Position numbers and translations under genes: made by a program. DNA of 64,000 bases from Altererythrobacter sp. CAU 1644 (lineage in GTDB: Bacteria; Pseudomonadota; Alphaproteobacteria; Sphingomonadales; Sphingomonadaceae), in assembly GCF_029623755.1 (NCBI RefSeq), contig NZ_CP121106.1:879001-943000 (forward strand). The letters are read 5' to 3'. This document shows, piece after piece, positions 35,333 to 44,505 of this stretch (position 1 is the first letter of the stretch; every line of letters starts with the position of its first letter). The notes below the pieces were generated by a model. The model was not told the DNA's origin, did not search any database, and saw nothing but the letters and a program-made list of their open reading frames with translations.

Positions 35333-36069
35333 CCCTCGAATCAGCCATGGCCGAACGAAAGTACGGTTTGACCGAATTTCGCGGCTGGCTGACTGGTCAA
35401 TTCAACTGGTTTGTCCTGCTGCTGGTGCTGGCAGTAGAGGCGGTCTTTGTCACCTTGCATGTGGTGACAGGCGCCCTGATGCCGAAAATCCCGCATCTCC
35501 TGAACATATCGCAAGACGGGAGCGCATCGGAATGGTTCGGTTATGCAGTCATGGCCGCCAGTGCCGTGATCATGTTTCGTGCCTACCGGCGCGAGCGGGT
35601 TGCGCTCTACCTGACCTTTGCCGTCGTCCTCGTGACGATGGTGCTGGACGACAGTCTCACGATCCACGAAAGCCTCGGGCGATATTTCAGCGAGTGGGAT
35701 TATCTCGACCGGCTTCCCGGGCCATTGGCAAAGGACAGCGGTGAGCTGGTGGCGTGGGGCGCCATCGCCCTGTTCCTTGCCCCCTGGGGCATCTATGGCC
35801 TCGTCAAGACGCCGCCACGCCAATGGCCGAGCATCTTCATCCTCACCGGCCTGGTCGGCCTGCTTGGCTTTTTCGCCGTCGGGATCGATTTCCTGCACGA
35901 ACCGATCTGCGCAGCGTTCGACCACGCCGGATACTGTTTCCAGATATTCGACCTCGTGGAAGATGGCGGCGAGATGCTCGCACAGGCGCTGATCCTCGCG
36001 CATGTGTTCGAACGATTTGCGGCAACGCCGGACACGGATGCGAGAGCACCAGTTGCGGATGCCGGATAG
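35329..36069 (+). CDS. multi-pass membrane protein of unknown function in the polysaccharide operon
   Basis: 246 residues from TTG 35329, which overlaps the previous stop (TTGA) as the other operon genes do; ATG 35347 would give 240 residues. Five or six TM segments are visible (FNWFVLLLVLAVEAVFVTLHVV; GYAVMAASAVIMFRAY; VALYLTFAVVLVTMVLD; LVAWGAIALFLAPWGIYGL; IFILTGLVGLLGFFAVGIDF). Acidic/histidine-bearing loops (DDSLTIHESLG, DFLHEPICAAFDHAG, LVEDGGEMLAQ) recall metal-binding membrane hydrolases, but no family is recognised. Context suggests a role with the acyltransferase fusion. Confidence 0.7.
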   Translation: MTLESAMAERKYGLTEFRGWLTGQFNWFVLLLVLAVEAVFVTLHVVTGALMPKIPHLLNISQDGSASEWFGYAVMAASAVIMFRAYRRERVALYLTFAVVLVTMVLDDSLTIHESLGRYFSEWDYLDRLPGPLAKDSGELVAWGAIALFLAPWGIYGLVKTPPRQWPSIFILTGLVGLLGFFAVGIDFLHEPICAAFDHAGYCFQIFDLVEDGGEMLAQALILAHVFERFAATPDTDARAPVADAG

Positions 36070-36135
36070 CCTCGCAATGAGAGTGGGGACCTCGCCGCTT
36101 GACCATCGGGTTCGCGCGCGACACACCATGCAGCA

Positions 36136-36585
36136 ATGCTGACGCTTCTCATCTCGCTCATCCTCGTCGCCCTGACGATCGGCGTCCATTACGAGGTGCT
36201 CCGCTTCACCTCGTCCCGCCTGACCCATCTTCCCTGGCCGCCGCGGATGCGGATCATCGCCATCCTCACCGCAGCGCTGACATCGCATATGGTTCATGCC
36301 TTCATCTATGCGGTTGCCTTCCTGTGGCTCGAGGAAATCGGCGGATTCGGAACGATTGGCGGCCAACGCGGACACAGCCTGGAAGACGCGTTCTATTTCT
36401 CGATCACCAGCTACACGACGCTCGGGATCGGTGACCTCTACCCGACCGGGGCGCTGCGGATCATCAGCGGAATCGAGGCCTTGAACGGGCTGGTCATGGT
36501 CGGCTGGAGCGCCTCGATGACCTATCTCTACATGGAAAAGTTCTGGCACCTGCGGCCCCGCAAGCCGCGCCACCACAAGGACTGA
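36136..36585 (+). CDS. two-TM potassium-channel-like protein
   Basis: 149 residues. Hydrophobic segments at the N-terminus and around residues 40-65, then a pore loop with filter-like TTLGIGD (residues 94-100) and YPTG, followed by a last TM helix (SGIEALNGLVMVGWSASMTYLYM). This matches the Ion_trans_2 (K+ channel) family, with the filter reading TLGIGD rather than TVGYGD. No regulatory RCK domain is present. It ends 2 bp from the convergent SLOG-SLATT gene. Confidence 0.82.
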   Translation: MLTLLISLILVALTIGVHYEVLRFTSSRLTHLPWPPRMRIIAILTAALTSHMVHAFIYAVAFLWLEEIGGFGTIGGQRGHSLEDAFYFSITSYTTLGIGDLYPTGALRIISGIEALNGLVMVGWSASMTYLYMEKFWHLRPRKPRHHKD

Positions 36586-36587
36586 TC

Positions 36588-38399
36588 CTAGCCCGGCAGG
36601 CTGAGCGGGCGCGTCTCGTAGTGCAGTCGCCACTGGTGCACTTCCGACAGCATGATCTCGCCCAGGCGGCGCGAACGCTCGATTAGTCGTTCGAGCGACA
36701 GCGGGTCGCGTTCGATCGCGCTTCTTAGCTGGCCCAATTGGCGCGCAATCACGGTCGAACGCTCGCTCGTCGCCGCGAAATCGCCCTGCATCCGGATGCC
36801 GTACAGCGCAGCGGCCAGAGCCGGGAAGAGCGCTGTGATGAAAGTCACAATGCCGGTGATGCTGAAGCCCATCAGTTCGGCGGACTCAGGCGAGACCAAT
36901 GATTTGCCGAGATAGAACAGGCAGGCAATGATGGTTCCGATGAACAGCAGGTCGCCCAGCTTGTGCAGGCGGTGATTGGCCACGTGCATCGCATGGGCAT
37001 TGCTGCGATGATAGCCGACCTGTTCGTCGATCAGTGCCAACATGGTATCGCGCACCTTGGCCAGATAGGCCTGGTCGAAGGTGGCGAAGGTCAGGCCCAG
37101 CTCGCGCGCCGTGGCCCGCGCCAGCCAGCTGACCCAACCGGGCTGCTTGGTCCCGTCCTCGACCTCGCGCAGATTGAGTTGCCCGATCGTCCCCGACATG
37201 GCGAGGAGGCGCAGGCGCTCGGCCAGATGGCGCGAATCGAGCCACCGCTGGTGCAGGTTGAGTCGATTGGCGCCGTGGGTGTTGGCGATGATGAGCGAGA
37301 TCACCAGCAGCTCGCCGGCGATGAGGAACTTCTTCGCTTCGGGGAACAGCAGGCCCGACAGGGCGAGCAGCACGGCCACGCCCGCCATGGCGAAATTGGT
37401 CACGAAGCTCGACCGGAAGCGTAGGGCGAAATAGCCGCCCTCGGCATCGGCGCGGCCAAACCGTTCGAGCAGCAGCGAATTGAGCACTTGGCCGAAGCGT
37501 CCCTCGGATTCGAACGGCTCGGTATGCGGCTGCATCTGGGCGACGCTGCCGTCGACCTCGGGCGGATGGATCGAAATCTTGTACCACGGCCTGGCGCCGG
37601 TGAGCGCGAGCAGGAGGGGCCAGCCATAGCTGCGATGGTGCGGCGAAGGGTCGTGTTCGACGAATTCGAGCAACTGCCGCTCGTCCTCCCCCTCGGGCGG
37701 GGCGCACAGCGCACGAATGAGGTGCGGCAATGCGGCATAGGCGGGGCGCCGCTCGACACCGTCGAGAGAAGGCCGATCGGGAACGACGTCGTGAAGGCCG
37801 CTCCACAACAGCTCGGGTTCGGTCTCGCCGGTCGCGTCGATATGGATCACCGGTTGGTGGAGGGCCACGGCCTCGGCAATGACCTGCGTCGTCCCGCCAC
37901 GGCCGCGCGCGGCCTCGCCGTCCCAGATCGCGATCATGATGTCCGATTGCGACAGGACCAGTCGGCCGGCCATCTCGTAGGCGGCCTCGTCCCCGTTCCT
38001 GTATTCGGACAATTGCATGACCGACACCGATCGACCGATCAGCTCTTCGGTCCGGGCCCATTCCTCGTCGCCGAAGTCCTTGCGATAGACCTCCGCGGGA
38101 AAGGGTAGGCAGGCAGACAGCGGGACTCCGCTCTCGAGCGCCGCCTCGGCGGCGAGCACATCCGCCCCTTCGGCGAGCGAAGAGATGAGCCGCGCTTCGG
38201 GAGGATCGGCGCTGAAGATGCTCGGATGCGCCAAGGCGATCTGCCCCAGCGCGCCCTGCGCCAGTTCGAACAGCTTGCGGCACTGCGCGCGAACGCGATC
38301 ATGCTCGGTATGCAGCAGGCGCGGTGGGCGATGTCCGGTAATGCCAAAGCGCAGGACGAGCCGCGGCCGGTAGCTGCCTCCCGCTTGCTCTGCTGACAT
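36588..38399 (-). CDS. SLOG-domain protein with C-terminal SLATT-like transmembrane region
   Basis: 603 residues. The N-terminal 190 residues form a SLOG (DprA/LOG-like) nucleotide-sensing domain: FGITGHRPPRL, ISSLAEGADVLAAEAAL, SACLPFPAEVYRKDF and IAIWDGEAARGRGGTTQVI. A middle region of unclear type follows. The C-terminal half has two TM pairs (FAMAGVAVLLALSGLLF..FLIAGELLVISLII and LLFIGTIIACLFYLG..SITGIVTFITALFPALAAAL) with intervening helices, as in SLATT effector modules. SLOG-SLATT pairings are predicted to sense a nucleotide signal and open a membrane pore in conflict systems (known from comparative genomics). Activity here is untested. Confidence 0.75.
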   Translation of the reverse strand: MSAEQAGGSYRPRLVLRFGITGHRPPRLLHTEHDRVRAQCRKLFELAQGALGQIALAHPSIFSADPPEARLISSLAEGADVLAAEAALESGVPLSACLPFPAEVYRKDFGDEEWARTEELIGRSVSVMQLSEYRNGDEAAYEMAGRLVLSQSDIMIAIWDGEAARGRGGTTQVIAEAVALHQPVIHIDATGETEPELLWSGLHDVVPDRPSLDGVERRPAYAALPHLIRALCAPPEGEDERQLLEFVEHDPSPHHRSYGWPLLLALTGARPWYKISIHPPEVDGSVAQMQPHTEPFESEGRFGQVLNSLLLERFGRADAEGGYFALRFRSSFVTNFAMAGVAVLLALSGLLFPEAKKFLIAGELLVISLIIANTHGANRLNLHQRWLDSRHLAERLRLLAMSGTIGQLNLREVEDGTKQPGWVSWLARATARELGLTFATFDQAYLAKVRDTMLALIDEQVGYHRSNAHAMHVANHRLHKLGDLLFIGTIIACLFYLGKSLVSPESAELMGFSITGIVTFITALFPALAAALYGIRMQGDFAATSERSTVIARQLGQLRSAIERDPLSLERLIERSRRLGEIMLSEVHQWRLHYETRPLSLPG

Positions 38400-38505
38400 C
38401 GCTCCACCCCCTTCTGGTCGATCGCAGGGTTACCGCCCGCGATCATGCCCGCCAATGGACGGGGACGCAATCGCGCGCTTCACCCCGAGGTTGGCTCGGC
38501 GCCGG

Positions 38506-41500
38506 TTACTCCCACCAATATTTCCGCCGCTTGCGATCCCCGGTCTCGATCTCGTTCATCGTCTGGGCGTCGTAGAGGCGGCCGCCCAACATGACGCTGT
38601 CGATCTTGTCCGAGTTTCGGATATCGGCCGAGGGATCGGCATCGAGCACGACCAGATCGGCCAGCTTGCCGACCTCGAGGCTGCCGATGTCGCGCGCTAT
38701 CTTGAGCGACTTGGCGGGTTCGATCGTGCCCGCTCGCAATGCCTGCACCGCGCTCATCCCGCCGCGGGCAAAGCTCCACAGCTCCCAATGCGCACCGATG
38801 CCGGCCTGCTGGCCATGCGCACCGATCGCCACTGCGACCCCGCGCTCGGCCAGCTTCTTGGCTTCGCGGGCGGCGTCATCATCGACAAAGGCCCATTCGG
38901 GCGCCTTGGTGCGCCGGGCCGTAGCGGCCAGCAATTGCTTGGGCGGGGTGTGCACGAGCAGCGGGTTGTCGAACACGTCGGTCGCCTGGCGCCAGTAGGG
39001 ATCGCCTGCCAACCCGCCATATGTCACGACCAGCGTCGGCGTGTAATTCGTATCGGACGCGCTGTAGAACTGCAGCACGTCCTCGTAGAACACGTCCACC
39101 GGCACATTGTGCTCGACGGTCGAATTGCCGTCCGCGACGAGGTTCATGTCCATGCCGAACAGCGAACCGCCCTCTGCCACCACCAGCATGTTCTCGGCCA
39201 CCGCCGCGCGCACGACCTGCTGGCGTTGTTCACGCCGCGGCTGGTTGTAGTTCTTGACCGAAATGCCGCCCTGCGCCTTGATCCGTCGGACGTGGGCGAG
39301 CGCATCTTCGTAATTGTCGATCCGCGCGTAGAAGCCCAGCGCCTTGGCGCCGTAGATGATCTCGCCCGTCGAGAAGATGCGCGGGGCCAGGATCTCGCCC
39401 GCCTGCTGCAACTGGGCTGCCGCGAACACCTGCGTCGCGTCCGAGGACGGATTGTGGATCGTGGTAACGCCGAGCGCCAGGTCCTGCAGCAAGGTCCAGT
39501 TCTGCTGCGGGATCAGGTCGCCCGTGCCATAGGGGCCATGCGCATGGGCATCGACCAGGCCGGGCATGATGGTCTTGCCGGTTACGTCGATGACCTTGGC
39601 CCCGGATGGGGGCTGCACCTCAGAGGCGGGACCGATCGCGGCGATCCGGTCGCCCTCGATCACGATCACGGCATTCTCGATGGCGCCGGGATCGTCCTTG
39701 CCCAGACCGTCGCGCATGGTCAGGACGCGCGCGCCCGTCAGGACCACGGTGCCATCGGGCTTGTCGGCGGCAAGCGTGCGCGCCAGCGAGACCCCGGTTT
39801 CAGGCGGCTCGAAGCCCTTGTCCTTGTCGTCCTTGCCCTTGGGCACATTACGAAACAGCGCGGCGACATCGGCCGTCTTGAACCACGGGCCGATCGACCA
39901 ACTGAGCGAGCGCCCGCCGTTCGCCCACCCTATGTAATCGGCGCCGCCCTTGCTCACCCGGGTCACCGGCAGTGGGCCACCCTCCTCGCTCACGTCCACC
40001 GGCTTGCCACCCGGCATCAGCGGCATGGCGAAAAGCTCGTAGTTCTGGCTGAAGGCGACCGTCGTGCCGTCTGGCGAGACATGGAACGTCGCGGCCAGCT
40101 CGCCCTGTGCGTGCGTCCGCTCGTCCTTGCCCGCGAGGTCACTCGACACCAGCATCAGCTTGTCGGCGGAGACGCGGGTGAAGAAGATGCGGTCGTTCGC
40201 CGCACCGAAATGGGGATCGGATCCGTCGCGGGTGACGAGTTCCGCCTCTCCCCCATTCGCGGAGATGACGTAGACGCCGGCATTCTCCGAATAGTCGGGC
40301 GAGGTTAGCGAGCCGCCGCTGCGCTTCTCGAACACGATCGAGCGCCCGTCGGGTCTGAACTTCGGCACCGCGTAATGGCCCGGCTGGCTGGTGACGGCCT
40401 TGGCATTGCGCCCATTGGCATCGGCGACGACGATCTCGCCCAGCCCTTCGTCGGTCCAGCGCACGTAGGCGAGTTTCTTCCCGTCACGAGAGAAGCTCGG
40501 CCACAGTTCGAGCGCGTCGCTGCTGCCGCCGGTTAGCCGCCGAGGAGCATCCGATCCGGTCGCGCTCTTGCTGTAGAGCTTGCCCATGCTCTCGAACACG
40601 ACCCGATTGCCGTCGGGGGTCAATGTGGGAAAACGCACCATGCTGGTGGTAAAGCTGTCGGGCGCGACCTCGATCGCGACATTGGGCACTTCCGCCGTCC
40701 CGCGGCTATCGTTGACCGTGAACGGGATTTCGGCCAGCCCGCCGCCATCGGCGTCGACCCGGCGGAGCTTGCCACCCGCCCAGAACACGATGCTGTTGCT
40801 GTCGGGCGTCCAGTCCATATTGGGATAGACCCCGGTAACCGCCCAGGTCTCCTGCACATCGAGGTCGAGCGCACCGTAGATCATGCGCTCCCTGCCGCTG
40901 GCGATGTCCTTGACCCACAGCTGTGACTGATCCTTCTCGCGCCTGACGAAGGCGATGCTCTTGCCGTCGGGCGAAGGGGTCGGGCGCACCGCCCCGCCAT
41001 ATCCCGCAACGGCGGTCGTCACCTCGCCAGTGGCAAGCTCGTGCTTCTCGATCGCGAAGATGCCGGCGTTCGAATCCTGCGCATAGATGAAGGTGTTCCC
41101 GCCGGTCGTATTGCGGGTGTAGTAAATCGCGCTGCCGTCGGGCGAAAAGGTCGGCTCGCCCAGCTCCTTCTGCAGTGCCTCGCTGGCGCGCTTGACCACC
41201 TGGACCCCGCCGCCGCCCGAGACGTGATACATCCAGATCTCGCCCGTGCCGAGCGAGCGCGCGGTGGTGAAGTGCTTCTTCGCGGCGATGAACCGGCCAT
41301 CGGGGCTCCAGCTCGGCTGGTTGAGCAGGCGGAACTTTTCCTCGGTCAGCTGGCGCTTGTCCGACCCGTCGGCATTCATCACCCAGATATTGTCCGCCCC
41401 GCCCCGGTCCGAGGTAAAGGCGATCCGGCTGCCATCCGGCGAGAAGCGCGGATGCACCTCCCACGCCAAGCCTTCGGCGATGCGGGTTGGCGTGCCGCCG

Positions 41501-41760
41501 GTGATCGGCATGGTGTAGATGTCGCCGAGCAGGGTGAAGGCGATGGTCCGTCCGTCGGGCGAGACATCGACATCCATCCAGGTCCCTTCATCGACGTTGA
41601 TCGGGACCTGCGTGATCGTTGCGCCCTTGGGCGCGCTGACGTCCCACTTCTCGTCCTTCTTCTCGGCTGCTTCGGTATCCTGGGCAGCAAGCGGCACGGC
41701 AACGAGCGAGGCCCCTGCGAGCAGCGCGGCGGCGAAGGAACGAGTGGTGATACGGCGCAT
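38506..41760 (-). CDS. exported amidohydrolase with N-terminal TolB-like beta-propeller
   Basis: 1084 residues from ATG 41760 (MRRITTRS; GGGGAGAG ribosome site), with a signal peptide ending VAVPLAAQ. Residues of about 30-650 hold repeated PD40/WD40-like blades with the recurrent SPDG..IAF pattern (VSPDGRTIAFT, FSPDGSRIAFT, WSPDGRFIA, FSPDGSAIYYT and more). The C-terminal third is an amidohydrolase: GKTIMPGLVDAHAHGPYG with metal-binding HxH, TTIHNPS, VEHNVP, AIGAHGQQ and LGSLEVGKLADLVVLDADP-like ending. Likely a periplasmic metal hydrolase (peptidase or related); the substrate is unknown. Confidence 0.88.
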   Translation of the reverse strand: MRRITTRSFAAALLAGASLVAVPLAAQDTEAAEKKDEKWDVSAPKGATITQVPINVDEGTWMDVDVSPDGRTIAFTLLGDIYTMPITGGTPTRIAEGLAWEVHPRFSPDGSRIAFTSDRGGADNIWVMNADGSDKRQLTEEKFRLLNQPSWSPDGRFIAAKKHFTTARSLGTGEIWMYHVSGGGGVQVVKRASEALQKELGEPTFSPDGSAIYYTRNTTGGNTFIYAQDSNAGIFAIEKHELATGEVTTAVAGYGGAVRPTPSPDGKSIAFVRREKDQSQLWVKDIASGRERMIYGALDLDVQETWAVTGVYPNMDWTPDSNSIVFWAGGKLRRVDADGGGLAEIPFTVNDSRGTAEVPNVAIEVAPDSFTTSMVRFPTLTPDGNRVVFESMGKLYSKSATGSDAPRRLTGGSSDALELWPSFSRDGKKLAYVRWTDEGLGEIVVADANGRNAKAVTSQPGHYAVPKFRPDGRSIVFEKRSGGSLTSPDYSENAGVYVISANGGEAELVTRDGSDPHFGAANDRIFFTRVSADKLMLVSSDLAGKDERTHAQGELAATFHVSPDGTTVAFSQNYELFAMPLMPGGKPVDVSEEGGPLPVTRVSKGGADYIGWANGGRSLSWSIGPWFKTADVAALFRNVPKGKDDKDKGFEPPETGVSLARTLAADKPDGTVVLTGARVLTMRDGLGKDDPGAIENAVIVIEGDRIAAIGPASEVQPPSGAKVIDVTGKTIMPGLVDAHAHGPYGTGDLIPQQNWTLLQDLALGVTTIHNPSSDATQVFAAAQLQQAGEILAPRIFSTGEIIYGAKALGFYARIDNYEDALAHVRRIKAQGGISVKNYNQPRREQRQQVVRAAVAENMLVVAEGGSLFGMDMNLVADGNSTVEHNVPVDVFYEDVLQFYSASDTNYTPTLVVTYGGLAGDPYWRQATDVFDNPLLVHTPPKQLLAATARRTKAPEWAFVDDDAAREAKKLAERGVAVAIGAHGQQAGIGAHWELWSFARGGMSAVQALRAGTIEPAKSLKIARDIGSLEVGKLADLVVLDADPSADIRNSDKIDSVMLGGRLYDAQTMNEIETGDRKRRKYWWE

Positions 41761-41856
41761 GTATGGCTCTCCCCTTGAGTTGGAGCGAGTCATAGCCACG
41801 CGCAGCAGGATTGCCAGCCCGCGCAGGATGATTGCGCGAAGGCTTTCGACGAATGC

Positions 41857-43143
41857 CTAGTCGAAGGTGCCTTTTCGCGGCCCGAGATAGCCGAACAGAT
41901 AGGCAGCGACCTTGCGCATCTGGATTTCTTCGGCACCCTCGGTGATGCGGTAGCGGCGGTGGTGGCGATAGATGTGCTCGAACGGCTTGTGCCGCGAATA
42001 GCCGATCCCGCCGTGCACCTGCATTGCCCGGTCCGCCGCCTGGCATACCAGCCGGTTCGCCCAGTAATTGCACATGGATACCTTGTCGGAGATCGTCTTC
42101 TCGATCTCCTCATGGGCCATGTTGTCCATCTCCCAGGCGGTCTTGTAGATCAGCAGCCGCAGCATCTCGCATTGAGTCGCCAGCTCGACGAGCGGGAACT
42201 GGATAGCCTGGTTCCTGGCCAGCTCTTCGCCGAAGGGCTTGCGCTGCCGCGCATATTTGACGCTTTCCTCGACGCAGAACTGCGCCGCGCCGAGCGATGA
42301 TGCCGCCTGCCGGATGCGGTTCTGGTGGACGAAGCTCTGCGCCAGCGCGAGGCCCAAGCCTTCGCGCCCAAGCATCGCGCTTTCGGGCACCCAGACATTG
42401 TTGACCGAGAGGCGCGGATGGTCCGTGGGCATGTTGAAGGTCCACATCCATTCCTCGATCTCCAGCCCCTCGGTCGGGTTGGGGACGAGCAGGCAGGTGA
42501 TGCCGCGCGCGTCGCCATCCTCGCCCGATGTGCGGCAGAACATCGCGCAATGGGTCGCGACATGCATGCCGGTGATCCACATCTTCTCGCCATCGATCCG
42601 CCAGCCGTCGATCCCGTCGCGCGTTTCGCGGACGGCGCGCGTTTCCATATGCGTCGCGTCAGAGCCGTGGTGCGGCTCGGTCAAGCCAAAGGCCACCCGC
42701 CGCGTTCCCTCGAACCCGCCCAGGATAAATTCCTGTTTCTGCTCGTCGGTACCCCACTGTTCGAACATGGCGACGAAGGGGAAGTTGCCGACGATCGAGT
42801 GCTCGTTCTGGAGGTCGTTGTGGAGGCCGAGACCGCGCTGGGCAAAGCGATCGCGGATCACCGCCATCCATAGGTTGCTGCCGTCATTGCCGCCATATTT
42901 CTTCGGCGCAGTGAAACGCCAGTGCCCCGCCTTGTCGGCGCGCCGCTTGGCCTCCCACAGCAGTTCCTCCCACTCCTCGCGCGGCAGCCCGCCTTCCTCG
43001 AAATTGGTCCGCGCCCATTCGCGGCGGTGGTCGAAAAAGCGGATATTGTCGTCCTGCTGCTCGAGCGGGATGATCTCGGATTCGATGAATTTCTCGAGCT
43101 CCGCGTAATAGTCCTCGAGCGCTGGCGGGATAGTGAAATCCAT
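41857..43143 (-). CDS. acyl-CoA dehydrogenase (ACAD10/11-like partner of an APH kinase)
   Basis: 428 residues, FAD-dependent fold: AFGLTEPHHGSDATHMETRA, WITGMHVATHCAMF, RQRKPFGEELARNQAIQFPLVELAT and the C-terminal QVHGGIGYSRHKPFEHIYRHHRRYRITEGAEEIQ. The immediately upstream gene (3-bp gap) encodes an APH-type kinase, the same pair that is fused in animal ACAD10/ACAD11. Known work on that pair (and on the Pseudomonas levulinate pathway) links it to 4-hydroxyacyl-CoA breakdown via phosphorylation. That specific substrate is inferred here. Confidence 0.9.
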   Translation of the reverse strand: MDFTIPPALEDYYAELEKFIESEIIPLEQQDDNIRFFDHRREWARTNFEEGGLPREEWEELLWEAKRRADKAGHWRFTAPKKYGGNDGSNLWMAVIRDRFAQRGLGLHNDLQNEHSIVGNFPFVAMFEQWGTDEQKQEFILGGFEGTRRVAFGLTEPHHGSDATHMETRAVRETRDGIDGWRIDGEKMWITGMHVATHCAMFCRTSGEDGDARGITCLLVPNPTEGLEIEEWMWTFNMPTDHPRLSVNNVWVPESAMLGREGLGLALAQSFVHQNRIRQAASSLGAAQFCVEESVKYARQRKPFGEELARNQAIQFPLVELATQCEMLRLLIYKTAWEMDNMAHEEIEKTISDKVSMCNYWANRLVCQAADRAMQVHGGIGYSRHKPFEHIYRHHRRYRITEGAEEIQMRKVAAYLFGYLGPRKGTFD

Positions 43144-43146
43144 GGG

Positions 43147-44499
43147 CTAGTCCTCTCCGGTCCACTTCTTTCGCGCGACGGCGAGCGCGGGGTATTTGGG
43201 GGAATCGACAGCGACCTTTTCGAGGGCATAGAGCTTGGCCAAGAAAAGGTGATCCTTGGTCGAAAGGTCCAATCCTCCTTCGAATATCCCGTCGGTCGCG
43301 TACGAATTGAAATTGGCTTGCCACGAGCCATGCAGGTCGTCTCGCTCAATGATTCCCAACGCATTTCTTGCAACCGCTAGCTGAAATCGGTCATGACCTT
43401 GAACTGAGTCTTTGATGGAGTGAAGCCACTCGGCAATCGCAGCCGCAAGATCATGTATAGCGGCCTCACCGACCTTTCTTTTCGGGTGGTTGTAGAGTTT
43501 AATCTGCCGCGCCCGCTCCTCCTCCGGCGCATCCTCTTCGAGCAACATCAGCAGGTCCAATTCCTGCTCGCTGGTGCGGCGCGAGATCACCACGCGTTCG
43601 AGCGTCCGGTCCGCGCCTTCGCGCCAGGTCTTGGCACACTTGAGACACCCCAGCGCCCACCACACGGTGCGGTGGATCGTCCAGTAGCGGAACCGGGCGC
43701 GGTCGACCGTGCGACCGCTCTCCGCTTCGTATGTCGCGAAATAGTCCTCCAGCGGACCCAGTCCCAACGCCGGCCGGTCGTATCGGGCGAAGCGCCACAC
43801 CGCCATGCAGCCGAAGGCGAGGTCTTCGTGCGGATCACCGAAATGCGCCAGTTCCCAGTCGAGCACGCCGGTCAGGTGGCCATTTTCGGCGAGGATATTG
43901 CCCATCCGGTAGTCGCCATGGTTGAGCACCGGCGCGCATTCTTCGGGGCAGTTGTCCTCCATCCACTTGAGCCCGAGCGCGATGATCGGGCGGTCGCCGC
44001 CCGCCTCCTCGAACTGCTGGCGCAGATCGGCGATGGCGGCGCGATAGTCCATCACCGGCACATCGGCAGGAACGTCTTCGCGAGAAAGCGAATGGATGCG
44101 GGCGAGATCGCGCGCCGCCTCGCGCAGGATCGTCTGCGCGCCATCCATCGCCAGAATTTCTTTGGGGTTCGGAGTGCCCGGCAAGGCGCACATGATGAAA
44201 CCGCTGCCGATCCCGTCGCCTTCCTCGAGCACGGTCACAACCTCGGGCGCGGTCACCCCTGCCGCCCGCGCCGCTTCGATCAGCGCTGCTTCGGTCGCAT
44301 GCCCATAGGGGCGGCCTTGCATGAACGCGAGCGAGGGAGAGCGCCGCAGGACGAAGTCCTCGCCATTCGACGAGAAGCGCCAGCTTTCCATGGTCGCGCC
44401 GCCGGTGAGGCGCGTCAGGCCTGAAGGAGGGGAAAGCCCGACCCGCGCGAGCGCGCGGGCCAGGCCTTGTTCGATCGCGTTTGGCTCTCCCCCGCTCAC
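43147..44499 (-). CDS. APH-family phosphotransferase with DUF6285-like C-terminal domain
   Basis: 450 residues. The kinase part shows LTGGATMESWRF, the lysine/arginine strand FVLRRSP, the catalytic loop VLNHGDYRMGNIL and the metal-binding DWELAHFGDPHEDLAFG. The C-terminal 110 residues (KLYNHPKRKVGEAAIHDLAAAIAEWL...LAKLYALEKVAVDSPKYPALAVARKKW) are a separate helical domain. It matches kinases that phosphorylate 4-hydroxyacyl-CoA substrates ahead of an acyl-CoA dehydrogenase; antibiotic resistance is unlikely. Flanked tightly by the ACAD and ALDH genes. Confidence 0.85.
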   Translation of the reverse strand: MSGGEPNAIEQGLARALARVGLSPPSGLTRLTGGATMESWRFSSNGEDFVLRRSPSLAFMQGRPYGHATEAALIEAARAAGVTAPEVVTVLEEGDGIGSGFIMCALPGTPNPKEILAMDGAQTILREAARDLARIHSLSREDVPADVPVMDYRAAIADLRQQFEEAGGDRPIIALGLKWMEDNCPEECAPVLNHGDYRMGNILAENGHLTGVLDWELAHFGDPHEDLAFGCMAVWRFARYDRPALGLGPLEDYFATYEAESGRTVDRARFRYWTIHRTVWWALGCLKCAKTWREGADRTLERVVISRRTSEQELDLLMLLEEDAPEEERARQIKLYNHPKRKVGEAAIHDLAAAIAEWLHSIKDSVQGHDRFQLAVARNALGIIERDDLHGSWQANFNSYATDGIFEGGLDLSTKDHLFLAKLYALEKVAVDSPKYPALAVARKKWTGED

Positions 44500-44505
44500 C
44501 TTGTT

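Noticed and set aside
38455..40308. A 617-codon plus-strand frame opposite the amidohydrolase
   Set aside because: Antisense shadow rich in Arg/His/Asp with no recognisable domain.
43147..44499. Aminoglycoside resistance gene
   Set aside because: The APH fold is present but the operon with ALDH and ACAD and the extra C-terminal domain indicate a metabolic kinase.
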